Assembly (NCBI GenBank): GCA_025558095.1
Contig: JAIVFI010000006.1
Span: forward strand, 682,001 to 746,000
Reading direction: 5' to 3'
Origin: Hyaloraphidium curvatum
Lineage: Eukaryota; Monoblepharomycota; Hyaloraphidiomycetes; Hyaloraphidiales; Hyaloraphidiaceae
Length of the DNA stretch: 64,000 nucleotides
This document shows positions 32,082 through 41,573 of the stretch, piece by piece. Within the stretch, counting starts at the first letter, position 1; each line of letters starts with the position of its first letter. The position numbers and the translations under genes are program-made. The notes below the pieces were generated by a model. The model saw only the letters and a list, made by a program, of their open reading frames with translations. It ran no database searches and had not been told where the DNA came from.

Positions 32082-32528
32082 TCACGCCGCCTCGCCGTCC
32101 TTTGCCCTCGGATACTCCAGGTCCAACCACCCGCTCGTCACCAGGAAATCCGCCGCCGCCGGGCTCATCGCACAGGGCACGTCGTAGAGCACCACGAGCC
32201 TCAGCAGCGCCTTGACGTCGGGATCGTGGGGCTGCGCCTCGAGCGGGTCCCAGAAAAACACCAGCACGTCCAGCCTCCCTTCGGCGATGGCCGCGCCGAT
32301 CTGCTGGTCCCCGCCCAGGGGGCCGCTGAGGAAGCGGTGCACGGGGAGGTCCAGCGCGGCGGAGGCGAGGCCGCCGGTGGTGCCGGTGCCGAAGAGCTCG
32401 TGCCGCGCGAGGGCGTCGCGGTGCTTGGCGGCCCATTTCAGCAGGAGGGACTTCATGTTGTCGTGCGCGACGAGGGCGATGCGCTTCCGCGCGGGGAGGG
32501 GGTGCGGGGCGGGCATTTTCGCAGGCAT
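32082..32528 (-). CDS. mgsA: Methylglyoxal synthase
   Basis: An intronless 148-residue protein, the same size as bacterial MgsA. The enzyme converts dihydroxyacetone phosphate to methylglyoxal and phosphate, a bypass of lower glycolysis. The family motifs are nearly complete: RIALVAHDNMKSLLLKWA, ELFGTGTTGG, SGPLGGDQQIGAAIAEG with the catalytic-base Asp, and FFWDPLEAQPHDPDVKALLR with the substrate-binding His and Asp. The tail AAADFLVTSGW also fits. Enzymes of this type are typical of bacteria and rare in fungi, so bacterial origin by transfer is likely. No targeting signal is seen, so it is probably cytosolic. The start at 32528 is preferred over upstream in-frame ATGs. It is divergent from the N-acetyltransferase gene, 346 bp away. 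Confidence 0.9.
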   Translation of the reverse strand: MPAKMPAPHPLPARKRIALVAHDNMKSLLLKWAAKHRDALARHELFGTGTTGGLASAALDLPVHRFLSGPLGGDQQIGAAIAEGRLDVLVFFWDPLEAQPHDPDVKALLRLVVLYDVPCAMSPAAADFLVTSGWLDLEYPRAKDGEAA

Positions 32529-32874
32529 CGCTACTTGGCTGTCCTTGGCGATGCGGAATGGCTGAACGGAATGTGCCTTGGCACGCAGGGCAGGAGCTTG
32601 ACAGGGCCCGGAGGTTCGGGGCTCGGAGACTTGACGTCCAGGACCAAACCGGCCGGCTGCCGCGCGGCAGTCGACGTCGAGAGCAAACACGGCTCCGTGA
32701 AAGGTGCCGAAGTCGCGCAAAATCGGCCGTGGTGTGCCGTGACTCCTGCGCGAACCCTGGCAACCGATCGTCTGTTGACGCGTTGATCGCGCGTCCCGTC
32801 CCTCACTCTCATTGGTCCGCGCCTCGCCCGCTTCAACGAGGGCCAGCCGCCGCCGACGCACTCCCTGCCGCACG

Positions 32875-34098
32875 ATGCGCCCGCAGCCGTTTCACGCGAC
32901 CCCCGCCGACCCCGCCTTCCCCGCGTCCTTCCTCGCCCTCCTCTCGCTCCCCGATCTGTCCCCCACGCTGCCCTCCCTCCGCGCCCTCGTGGCAAAGTGC
33001 ACCTCCCGCATCCCCTTCGAGTCGATGCAGCTGCACGAGCACGCGCACCATCCGGGGCGGCCGCACTACGACGGCGTGCCGAGCAACCCCGACCCCGGCC
33101 CGCAGCGCGTGGACGCCGAGCCCGCGGCGGTGTGGGAGCGCGTGCGCAGGGGGAGGGGGGGGTACTGCTGCGAGCTCAACGGCCTGGTGCACGCGGCGTT
33201 GAGGGCGTCGGGGTTCCGCGACGCGTGCGACGGGGTGCAGAGGGGCGGGGAGCCGTGGGTGCTCGCGACCGCGGCGCGCATCTCGCGGCTGGGCGTCGTC
33301 GGAGGGCTTACGCACCGCGTGTCGCTCGTCGGCTTGCCTTCCGAATCCGCACCGGGGGGTTACGACGCCTTCCTCGTGGATGTGGGATACGGCGCGGGGG
33401 CGCCTTCGTTGCCGGTGCCGCTGGACGGTAGAGTGGTGGGCAACGCGCAGGGCAGGTTCAGGGCCGTCAGGGGCGTGTGGGGCCAGCCGGATGCCGGGCC
33501 CGCGGGGGCGGACGGGGACTGGTTCGCGCGCACGGACGACGAATGGTGGCAAGGGCTCGGGAGGGGTTGGTACGTGCAGAGCTACCTCCCGGGCAACATC
33601 TACGACCCCAAGGCGGACCCGGCCTTCCGCTGGACATCGCTGTACTTCTTCACCCCCGTGGCATACCACGCGCCCGACTTCTTCGAGTTCAACCACTACG
33701 TGAGCACCTTCCCCGAGGCGCGCTTCGTCGCCGAGGAGGTGGCCTTCCGGTACCTCCGCTCGCGCGAGGGGGGCGCGGCGACGTTCCTGCGGACCGCGGT
33801 GGCGAGGAAGGAGGGCGGGCACGGGGTGCTCAGGGTGCGGTGGGGGAGGGTGGAGGCGCACGGGGACGTGGAGATGGATCCGTCGTGGGATGCGGGGGCG
33901 GGGCCGTGGGACGAGGAGGAGGACGAGGTGGCGGGGCTGCGGGGGAGGCTGGAGGGGCTCGAGAGGGACGGGTGGCTGGAAAGGGCGGAGGGGTCGGCCG
34001 AGGGCAAGCTGGCGTTCGTGCCGAGGTCGGAGGAGGGCAAGTGGAGGGCGCTCGAGGCCGTGTTTGGGATCAGGCGGCTGGCCGACATGGACGGCTAG
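32875..34098 (+). CDS. Arylamine N-acetyltransferase
   Basis: An intronless 407-residue protein of the NAT family, which transfers acetyl (or malonyl) from CoA to arylamines and hydrazines. In fungi it often serves detoxification. The catalytic triad is visible: Cys in RGRGGYCCELNGLVHAALR, His in GGLTHRVSLVG, and Asp in FLVDVGYGAGAP. N-terminal FESMQLHEH fits the family pattern of residues preceding the Cys. The protein is longer than bacterial NATs (~280), with an acidic, Glu/Gly-rich insertion near residues 320-365. The start at 32875 (MRPQPFHATP) is chosen because the upstream in-frame extension is Arg-rich and not conserved-looking. Confidence 0.85.
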   Translation: MRPQPFHATPADPAFPASFLALLSLPDLSPTLPSLRALVAKCTSRIPFESMQLHEHAHHPGRPHYDGVPSNPDPGPQRVDAEPAAVWERVRRGRGGYCCELNGLVHAALRASGFRDACDGVQRGGEPWVLATAARISRLGVVGGLTHRVSLVGLPSESAPGGYDAFLVDVGYGAGAPSLPVPLDGRVVGNAQGRFRAVRGVWGQPDAGPAGADGDWFARTDDEWWQGLGRGWYVQSYLPGNIYDPKADPAFRWTSLYFFTPVAYHAPDFFEFNHYVSTFPEARFVAEEVAFRYLRSREGGAATFLRTAVARKEGGHGVLRVRWGRVEAHGDVEMDPSWDAGAGPWDEEEDEVAGLRGRLEGLERDGWLERAEGSAEGKLAFVPRSEEGKWRALEAVFGIRRLADMDG

Positions 34099-34222
34099 GC
34101 CGCCGACGTCGTGGCGGATGACAGTCGTGGATAGAGTCAAGCGGTGCGCGCTCAACGGGGTATCGCATGCCAGGTACTACACGACCACCAATCCGGGAAG
34201 CTGATCACGGCGCCCGCGCCGC

Positions 34223-35077
34223 TCACGCGATGCCCAGGCCTCCGGCGCTCGCGCCGCTGTCGGCCACGCCGCCGGACCTGTTGTCGTCGCCTGCCGGCGC
34301 CGGCGCAGGCGGAGATTGCGGGTCGGCGGGCGTGGTGTCGCCGCCTCCAGCGGGCTTGATCGCCTCGCCTGGCCCGCCCTTGCCGTCCTTTGCCGCGTCC
34401 GCAGCCGCGCCGCCGGCAGCCTTGGGTGCCTGGTCCTCGGGCACGCCCAGCACCACCTCTGGCGACGCCGCCTCGCTCCCCAGCATCTCGGCCTCGATCT
34501 CCTCGTCGTCCACGTAGTCCGGCTTGCGCCGCTTTGCCGCCCTGGCGCCCGCGCCGCCCCTCCTGCGCGGCGCCTTCCTCTCCTTGCCCAGCCTGCGGCC
34601 CGGCGGCGGGTTCCCGGCCTGGCCGGCCCCTGCGTCGACGCCCTCGCGTCGCATGTCCCTGCGCTGGCCGTGGCCGACGCCCAGCAGCTGCAGCTCGCCG
34701 CCGCCCTCCGCGTGCGGGTCGCCCACGCGCACCTTTGTGGGCGGCCCGGGGTCGGTCAGCGCCCCGTCCGCCGGCGCCGACCCGCCGAAGTGGTCCGCGT
34801 AGACGTGCAGCGCGACGGCGGCGGCGGCGAGCACGGCCAGCGCGCCGCGCAGCATCCGCCGCACGCGCTTCATGGCGAGTTTGGGCAGCAGCGCGCGCGT
34901 GGCCGCCGGCGTCGACCCCGCCGCGCCGCCGATCGCGGGCCCGCTGGCGCGCGGCGGCGACTTTGAGCGGTGCACGGGCAGCGCGTGCGCCGACGGCGGG
35001 CCGGCCAGCAGCGGCGACGTCGGCGACGAGTGCGACGGCCGCCGCTCGTTGTGTCGCGGCTGCGGCAGCGGCAGCAT
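34223..35077 (-). CDS. Single-pass membrane protein, unknown
   Basis: An intronless 284-residue frame. The first ~65 residues are basic and Pro/Ser-rich. One membrane segment follows (ALAVLAAAAVALHVYADHFG), preceded by KRVRRMLRG, so a type II topology is likely. The lumenal part has KERKAPRRRGGAGARAAKRR, an acidic patch YVDDEEIEAEML, and a Pro/Ala/Gly/Asp-rich low-complexity tail. No catalytic domain is recognised. The composition is biased enough that the frame could be partly spurious. Continuous length and the single clean membrane helix favour a real gene. It is divergent from the GST gene by 174 bp. Confidence 0.5.
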   Translation of the reverse strand: MLPLPQPRHNERRPSHSSPTSPLLAGPPSAHALPVHRSKSPPRASGPAIGGAAGSTPAATRALLPKLAMKRVRRMLRGALAVLAAAAVALHVYADHFGGSAPADGALTDPGPPTKVRVGDPHAEGGGELQLLGVGHGQRRDMRREGVDAGAGQAGNPPPGRRLGKERKAPRRRGGAGARAAKRRKPDYVDDEEIEAEMLGSEAASPEVVLGVPEDQAPKAAGGAAADAAKDGKGGPGEAIKPAGGGDTTPADPQSPPAPAPAGDDNRSGGVADSGASAGGLGIA

Positions 35078-35250
35078 GGCGGATTCCCGGGAAACCAGGC
35101 CTCGGAGTGTTTGGTGCGTGCTTTCGGGGTTGATAGGCGAAAGTCGCTAGACCGAACAGCCGATATAAACAAAGGACTTTCTGCTTCGGGCCGATTCCCG
35201 CCCACTGCCCATTGCGGCGGCAGCAGGAAGCGCGTTCCGCCTTCCCTACG

Positions 35251-35991
35251 ATGTCGGCTCCACCGCGCATGCCGCTGCCTCCGACACCCACCACCCCCCT
35301 GCCGATCCCCGGTCCCTCGGTCGCCAAACCCACGCTCTACCACTGCCCCTCCGCGCGCTCCTTCCGCGCCCTGTGGGCCCTGGAGGAGCTCGGCCTGGAC
35401 TACGACCTCGTGGTGATGCCGTTCCCCCCCCGCGTCTTCGAAAAGGCCTACCTCAAGGTCAACCCGCTCGGCACGATCCCGCTGTACCTCGAAGGCACGA
35501 CGCGGATGACGGAATCGGCGGCCATCTGCGAGTTCCTCGCCGCGCGGCACGGCCCGACAACGCTGGCCGTGAAGCCCGAGGAGCCGGCGTTCGGGGACTA
35601 CCTCAATTTCCTGTACCAGGGCGAGGCGACCCTCACCTTCCCGCAGACCATCGTGCTGCGGTACAGGTTCCTCGAGGTCGGCAAGCAGGGCCGCGACGGC
35701 GCCGCGGACGACTACGGGACCTGGTTCCTCGCGCGGCTGCGGCACGCCGGGGCCAAGCTCGAGCGGGAAGAGTACGTCTGCGCGGGCAGGTTCACCATGG
35801 CGGACATCAGCTTCGCGTACGCGCTGATGCTGGCCGAGCGGGTCGGCCTGGACAAGGGGTTCCCGCCCGCGGTGGCGCGGTACTGGGCGAGGATGAAGGA
35901 GCGCGACGGGTTCAAAAGGGCGATCGCGGCGCAGGAGAGGGGGGCGGAGGCGAGGGGGCTCGCGGCCAAGCCGAGGACGTACGCTTCTTGA
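35251..35991 (+). CDS. Glutathione S-transferase
   Basis: An intronless 246-residue cytosolic-type GST. The thioredoxin-like domain has YHCPSARSFRALWALEELGL with the probable catalytic Ser/Cys region, VNPLGTIPLYLEG with the cis-Pro, and the glutathione gamma-glutamyl contact in MTESAAICEFLA. The alpha-helical domain includes AGRFTMADISFAYALML, the N-capping box of GSTs. The arrangement resembles bacterial/fungal GSTs of broad detoxifying activity. The preferred start is 35251 (MSAPPRMPLP), which adds a Pro-rich leader of ~25 residues before the beta strand. It converges on the next gene with 45 bp between. Confidence 0.85.
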   Translation: MSAPPRMPLPPTPTTPLPIPGPSVAKPTLYHCPSARSFRALWALEELGLDYDLVVMPFPPRVFEKAYLKVNPLGTIPLYLEGTTRMTESAAICEFLAARHGPTTLAVKPEEPAFGDYLNFLYQGEATLTFPQTIVLRYRFLEVGKQGRDGAADDYGTWFLARLRHAGAKLEREEYVCAGRFTMADISFAYALMLAERVGLDKGFPPAVARYWARMKERDGFKRAIAAQERGAEARGLAAKPRTYAS

Positions 35992-36036
35992 TTGTCCCCC
36001 CCCCGCGCGCCATTACAGCGGACGGACCGCCCCGCT

Positions 36037-37101
36037 CTACACGACCTGCACGTTCAGGCCGTGCGCCCACCCCTCCGCCTCCACTAGCAGCCTGTCGAGC
36101 TCCTCCGTGACGATCCCCGGCCTGCCCAGGATGTTGGTCCTGTCCCACTGGAAGGCGATCGGCGACCCCGGCACGACGAGGTGCCCGTGCAAGCGGGTGT
36201 TCTCCTCCTCGAACCCGTCCCCCGCGTGCACGAGGTCGGGCCGGAACACGAGCACCGACCCGTCCTCCAGGCGCAGGCGGAGCATCCTCCCGCCCCCGTG
36301 GAGCTCGAACGGCCCCCTGCCCCCGCTCGTCCACGCCTTCTGCATGCACTTCCACGAGTACGGCCACAGCCTGATGGCCGTGCCCTGCCCCGCGGCGATC
36401 ATGAAGAGCAGCGGCATGTCCCGCTCCGGCCTCGCGGCCTGCATCGCGTTCCTCGACGCCGCCGTGGTGAACACGAAATCCGTGTGCTTGGGCTGCGGCT
36501 TGCACCCGGGGAGCGACCGCAGCGCCGCCACGTGCTCCATGCGCCTCCCCGGAAACAGCGCCTCCAGGCACCTCCGCAGGGAAGCATGCAGGTCCCCGCA
36601 CCCCTGGTTCATGTACCGCACGAACGCCTGCATCCGCAGCCCGTCGCCGGACCCCTCTCCCCCGGTCGCGGGGTCGACGGCCTGGAACACGGGGGCGTAG
36701 GCCAGCCCCGAGCCCCGCGCGGGGTCCAGCAGCGCCGCGGGGTCGCTGATCGCGAAGGCACCCGGGATCACGGCGAAGCCCGGGCCGTTCAGCAGCCGGT
36801 GCACCGCGTCCATCCGCTCCCGCGTGGCCCACGCGCGCACCCGGAGCTCCGCGCTGCGGGGGGTGTCGACGTACGAGGGGAGGAAGGGGACGCAGGTGCG
36901 GGGGAAAGCGCGGAGGGCGAAGCGAGGGGGGGTCTCGGAGGCGCTCGAGTCGTCCGAGTCCAGGTCCGGGGCGTCGTCAGGGGGGCCGGGCGGGAAAGCG
37001 GGGGCGCCGCCACCGGAAGGCACATCCAACGGCGCCGCGTCGATGAGCTGCAGGGAACGCATGCGTGCAACGAGTTGTTCTGCGGAGGGTGGACCGGGCA
37101 A
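36037..37101 (-). CDS. Possible 2-oxoglutarate/Fe(II) oxygenase-like protein
   Basis: An intronless 354-residue protein. The core looks like a double-stranded beta-helix: a candidate HxD metal motif in QPKHTDFVFT, strand-rich sequence, VLVFRPDLVHAGDGF, and a distal His with a basic residue in NTRLHGHLVVPG. The N-terminal part has an acidic Asp/Ser patch. A segment GFAVIPGAFAI resembles the entry strand of phytanoyl-type or other 2OG oxygenases. The assignment rests on motif spacing only and is tentative. A cupin or non-enzymatic relative is possible. No targeting signal. Confidence 0.45.
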   Translation of the reverse strand: MPGPPSAEQLVARMRSLQLIDAAPLDVPSGGGAPAFPPGPPDDAPDLDSDDSSASETPPRFALRAFPRTCVPFLPSYVDTPRSAELRVRAWATRERMDAVHRLLNGPGFAVIPGAFAISDPAALLDPARGSGLAYAPVFQAVDPATGGEGSGDGLRMQAFVRYMNQGCGDLHASLRRCLEALFPGRRMEHVAALRSLPGCKPQPKHTDFVFTTAASRNAMQAARPERDMPLLFMIAAGQGTAIRLWPYSWKCMQKAWTSGGRGPFELHGGGRMLRLRLEDGSVLVFRPDLVHAGDGFEEENTRLHGHLVVPGSPIAFQWDRTNILGRPGIVTEELDRLLVEAEGWAHGLNVQVV

Positions 37102-37331
37102 CGTCGGCGTTTTCGATCGGTGACTCAGCGTAACAACGGAGGGAAGAGCAAGCGTTCGTCAAGCAGCAGCGAGCACATAGCTCAACGCGGCGAAGCCAGC
37201 CAAAGATCGCCGCTTTCATCGATGAAGAAGATGTCAGCTACTCTAAACCACCCTTGCTCTCGAAAGAACGGTCAACCGCCCGTGCATGATCACAGCCCTT
37301 CCCCTCCCTGTCCACTCCCCGACGTAGCCCT

Positions 37332-38578
37332 TCAGACCCCGGCGCACTTGTAGACGATGTCGACGTAGTAGAATGAGTTCAGGAACTGGTCCGTGGGGTA
37401 GGACGGGGCGCTGCTGTACGTGTACCTGCCGGCGGTCGCGACGACGTCGCCGGATCCGTAAGTCACACCGCCGGCAAAGACGTCGTGCTTGAAGACGTAG
37501 TAGGTCGGGCTCGTCGGGCCGGTGTTGGCGAGGTACGACGCGATGACTGGGTGGATGGCGATGCGTCAGTTCACGGCAAAGTCGGAGTAAGTTCCCTCGG
37601 GCCACCGACATTGTCCGCCGGCAGCAATGCGGATGGAAGTGATCGGGTACTCGGTCCATCCTGATCCGACGGTGATGGGCCCGGTGCTGCGAGCCGGGGC
37701 CGAGGGATCGGTCCAGATCTGCCCGTACACCGTCTTGCCGACGAAGGACGACCCCGTGCCGTAGATGCGGATGGCGACGATGTCGATTGCCTGCGATGCC
37801 TGCATGACCGTGCCCAGGGTGACGGCGCTCGTGTCCAGGGGCTGGCCGTTATGGCCGTCGGCGACGTTGGCCCCGCCAAAGTCACCGAAGACGTTGAACG
37901 CCGTGGTCGGCGCCGAACATCCCGTGTAGGTGCGGAGAACCCTGATTCCGGCGGCGTTGTTGCAAGTTCCGACGCCGTTGGATTGCTGCGAGCAGGCACG
38001 TGCGTGAGTTGGAGATCAACAGATCATTGGCGGTCGCCGTGCGACACGCACAATCTGGTTGCGCGACGTGGGGCCGGCAGCGAGCGAACTCTTGGTGTAC
38101 CATCCCTTGACGGTGAAGCACAGCTGGTCGGTGCTCTTGAAGCCGGGCGGGAGGGTGAACTTGACGGTGCCGACCTCGTCCGACGAGATCAAGCACGATG
38201 CTCCGCAGTCGGTCGGGAGATCCGGCAGGAACCACGCGAGCTTGACCCAGGTGAGAGTGTCTGTCGAAGACAGAGTCAGCTTCGCCTGAATAGCGGAGGT
38301 GCGGGAAACATCACCTCCACAGTCCGTGCCAGAGAGCGAATAGCACAGCTTGGTCGTCGGGACGGCAGGGCACGTGCACTGCGACGGGCGGCTGTTCTGC
38401 TCGGCGCTGAGGAGGGTCATTTCCGGGGGGCAGACGCAGCGAGGGCCTTGGGCTGCGGGATTTCGGTCCGGTCGGCTCCGGTGCCGGGAGAAAGCGCATC
38501 GGACCTACCCTGCGCGGCCGCCAGCGGCAGAACCAGGCAGAAGAGGGCGGCGATGAAGCGCATTGCGGTAGGAGTCAT
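37332..38578 (-). CDS. Secreted DUF4082 protein
   Basis: Exons 38509-38578, 38052-38452, 37610-37985 and 37332-37546 give 353 residues. A signal peptide (MRFIAALFCLVLPLAAAQ) spans the first junction. A Cys-rich segment with CVCPPEM and CTCPAV follows. The C-terminal half matches DUF4082: IVAIRIYGTG, QIWTDPSAPARST, GSGWTEYPITSIRIAAGG, then FIASYLANTG across the last intron and a closing FYYVDIVYKCAG. DUF4082 is a beta-sandwich domain known mainly from bacterial extracellular proteins, where it often sits beside carbohydrate-active modules. It probably binds wall or environmental polysaccharide. An alternative start is 38563. Confidence 0.72.
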
Positions 38579-38673
38579 TGTGCCTTGGAAGTCAGAGCGC
38601 GATTCGCGAATCGAGCGCCGCGGAAGGAGACAGTTATGATGTGAGCGGTGATTCGAACACCGCTTCCGTTCGC

Positions 38674-38790
38674 CACAGTGAATAGACCAACACAGTGAAT
38701 CACTCTGCAACAGGTTACACCCGACGAACTGATATCAGGAATCACACCGCGAAGCGAAAACAACGAAGAAGAATGGAATTCACAGTGAAT
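38674..38790. repeat. Three copies of a 10-mer upstream of the DUF4082 gene
   Basis: CACAGTGAAT occurs exactly three times, at 38674-38683, 38691-38700 and 38781-38790. These are 96-212 bp upstream of the DUF4082 start codon. The spacing is uneven. It may be a transcription-factor site, but no known motif is assigned. Confidence 0.45.
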
Positions 38791-38843
38791 GTACAGTTCA
38801 ACTTTCGCCCTTCGCGGCCACCGCCTGCCGGTGCGGGTCCAGC

Positions 38844-41281
38844 TCACAGCTTCGCCTTCCCGGCCATCACCTGCTGGTACCGCTCCCTCGTGAGCGGCAC
38901 GTAACCCTTGGCCTCGTCGTACACGTAGAGCGGCTCCGGCACCTTGTCCAGGTCGTACCCGTCGTTCTGGAACGCCGTCTTGGTGTACTTGAACGTCACC
39001 GTGCTCGTGGCCTCGAAGGTCTCGAAGAGGCGGCAGAACCGCGGGGCGGCGTAGCTCGGGAGCGCCTTCTTGCAGTATCGCCCCAGCTCGGCCATGGCCT
39101 CGTCCGTTTGCACACGCTGCTCGGGTTCGAGGATCACCGCGGCCTGGTGTGAAGGGCAGGTGAGCAATCCGTCGCGATGGGCCGTACCCGAAGGCGCGAC
39201 GTACCATGCCCGCCCGCCCGTCCTGACCGGGCACTTTGACGCCGTACACGTTGCAGTCGCGCAGCACGGGACACTCGAGCATGACGTCGCGGACCTGCAT
39301 GGTCGAGCAGTTCTCGCCCTTGTAGCGGAAGGTGTCCCCCAGCCGGTCGACGAAGTGGAAGTAGTTCTGGGAGTCGCGGACCAGAAGGCTGCGACACCGT
39401 TAGCAGAGGCACTTCGGGAGACCTTCGAGAATGATACGCACTCGCCGGATCTGACCCAGACGTCCCCTTTCTCAAATGCATCGCGGATGTACTTCTTTGT
39501 GGTGGCTGGGGAGAGGGAAGATGTCAATCCGATGCAGGCCAGACGATGCAATGACATACCCTGCTCGTTCTTGAAGTAGCCGACAAAGTTCTCCCCGACC
39601 AGCTTGCCAATAATCTCGCCCGGCTCGTTGGCCGCGCACTCGATGCAGAAGCCCGTCTTGGGGTCGCGGATCACTTGCGGGGATCGGTCAGTTCGTCGGT
39701 ACTCGTGAACCGGCAAGGAGCCGAGCAACCCACGCTCCTCCGTGTCGAGATCGATCTTGATCATCCGCTGGTACGTCGAGCGGAAGAGCAGCCTGAAGAG
39801 CGGGCCCTGGAATCCGACCGCGCCCGGCTTGCCGAAGTAGCTGTACGCCCGTCAGCGGCATGCTTGCCCGAGCACCCGAGCAAACCCACTTCATCGATCC
39901 GACGTTGCCTTCGGTGCTTCCGTAGCTGCAGTGGATGAGATGCGCACGTCAGATGCTGGAAACATGGCATAAACGAGCGGAAGCCACACACCCCTCGCAC
40001 AGCATCACCCCGAACCGCCTCTCAAACTCGGTCCAGATGTCCGGGCGCACCCCGTTGCCGAAGCACACGCGCACCTTATGCGCACGGTCGTAGGGGGAGG
40101 GAGGGCTGAGCGTGAGGAACCTGTCGTGGGGATGGAATGGAAGCCGAAAGCATTCTGAGTTGGCCAATGGCAACGCACCTGATGAATTCCCCGACGTATG
40201 GGTGCGTGGTCACCCCAGTTTGTGTGCAGAATGCGAAGAAGTTGGACGCCGAGAACCGCCGGGTGAGGCAGACGGGGATGCCGAGCATGCACGCGAGGTG
40301 CACCGCGAAACCGCCGTTGGCGTGGAAGAGCGGGCCGACGCCGTACACCCGCTCCTCGGAGTTCTTGCGCACGAGGCCCGCGGTGTTGAAAATGATGTAG
40401 CCGGCGTGCTTGGCGTGGTTGAGGATGGCGGCCTAACCGAAAAGGATGTCAGCTCCGCCGCACACCCATCCCGGAACAAACTTTCCCACCTTTGGCAACC
40501 CGGTAGAGCCCGAGGTGTAAACAAGGGAAGCCACGCTGGTCGGTAGCACGTCCTTGCGCATCTCCTTCGGTATCTCGGCCACCTTGATGTCCGGATACCG
40601 CCGCACGAGATCCCCCGGGCTCACGTAGCTGTGCTCGAACGCGAACGGCGTCGTCGGCGGTGGTAGAGCAGAATAGCAGACCAGCTTTGTGCCCTTCTCG
40701 CGGAAGAACTCGGGCACGTCGGCGATCCTGGACTGCAGCACGGGCTCGAATACCAGCACCCGTGCCGAGCTGACGTCGACCGAGTGCGTGAAGACCTTGC
40801 CCGCTTGGTTGTAGTTGAGGTAGGCCACGGGGCACCCGAGCTTCCACGCCGCCAGCATGACGATTACGAAGCCCGGGCAGTTCTCGTGCAGGCTGGCGAT
40901 CATCTCCCCAGGCCTGACACCGTGCTCCTCCATCAGGTAGCGCGCCAGCCGCGTCGACTCCTCGTCCGCCTCGCGGAAGGTGACGACCACGTTCTTGCCG
41001 TCCCCGGGCTGCTCCTGGAACACTATGAACGGCTTGTCCGCGTTGGCCTTGGCAGTGAACAAAAAGCGGTCGATCTGGGAGTAGCGGCCCGCGGCGATTT
41101 CCTTAGTGACGTAGTCGACCGCCGCGGCGCCGGCGCGGATCTGGAAGAGGTCCTTGGAGAAGCCGTAGCGTTCTTTGGGGGGGGTCACGGAAGTCCTGGA
41201 CAGCGGACGCGCGGCGGACACACCGTCCAAGGCCAGCATGCCCAGGCCCGCGGCGGCCCCGGCAATCAGCGCGCGCTGCAT
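38844..41281 (-). CDS. Fat1/FATP-type very-long-chain acyl-CoA synthetase
   Basis: Exons: 40490-41281, 40179-40432, 39992-40120, 39890-39925, 39734-39840, 39560-39673, 39442-39505, 39205-39388 and 38844-39143. They make exactly 660 codons (659 aa). The N-terminus has a hydrophobic stretch. The AMP-binding P-loop is YTSGSTGLPKAAILNHAKH across a splice. Next come GNGVRPDIW, the adenine motif YGSTEGNVGS and the FATP/VLACS region RDSQNYFHFVDRLGDTFRYK, then DGRAGMAAVILEPE across a splice. These mark the Fat1/FATP branch, which imports and activates (very) long-chain fatty acids. It ends GKAKL, so AKL is a strong PTS1, suggesting a peroxisomal pool. An 18-exon Faa-type enzyme is at 8095. Confidence 0.88.
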
Positions 41282-41573
41282 CGCGGGAAACGCGACTTCT
41301 GGCGGGGAATGGGAGTGGATGTTTGGGAGACAACTTGCCCCGTGCGAACGTGTCGCCGCCACCTGCGAATCTGGCCAAGGGCGCTTGCCCAAGTTCACGT
41401 TGGTTCGCTGCATCTTATGTACATGCGATAATTTTGGCAATAGATTGCCACCGGCCGCCCTGCAGCCGGGTCCGAGGACGGCCGGCCGCCTACGGGCAGC
41501 GCGACCGCGGGCCCAACGCCTCCACCAGCACCTCCGAGCCGTCCGCCCTCGTTGCACCGCTCCACCCCGACGT

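Noticed and set aside
38640-38665. A T-arm-like hairpin on the minus strand (CGGTG TTCGAAT CACCG), suggesting a tRNA
   Set aside because: No matching acceptor stem, D-arm or anticodon arm is found at the right distances.
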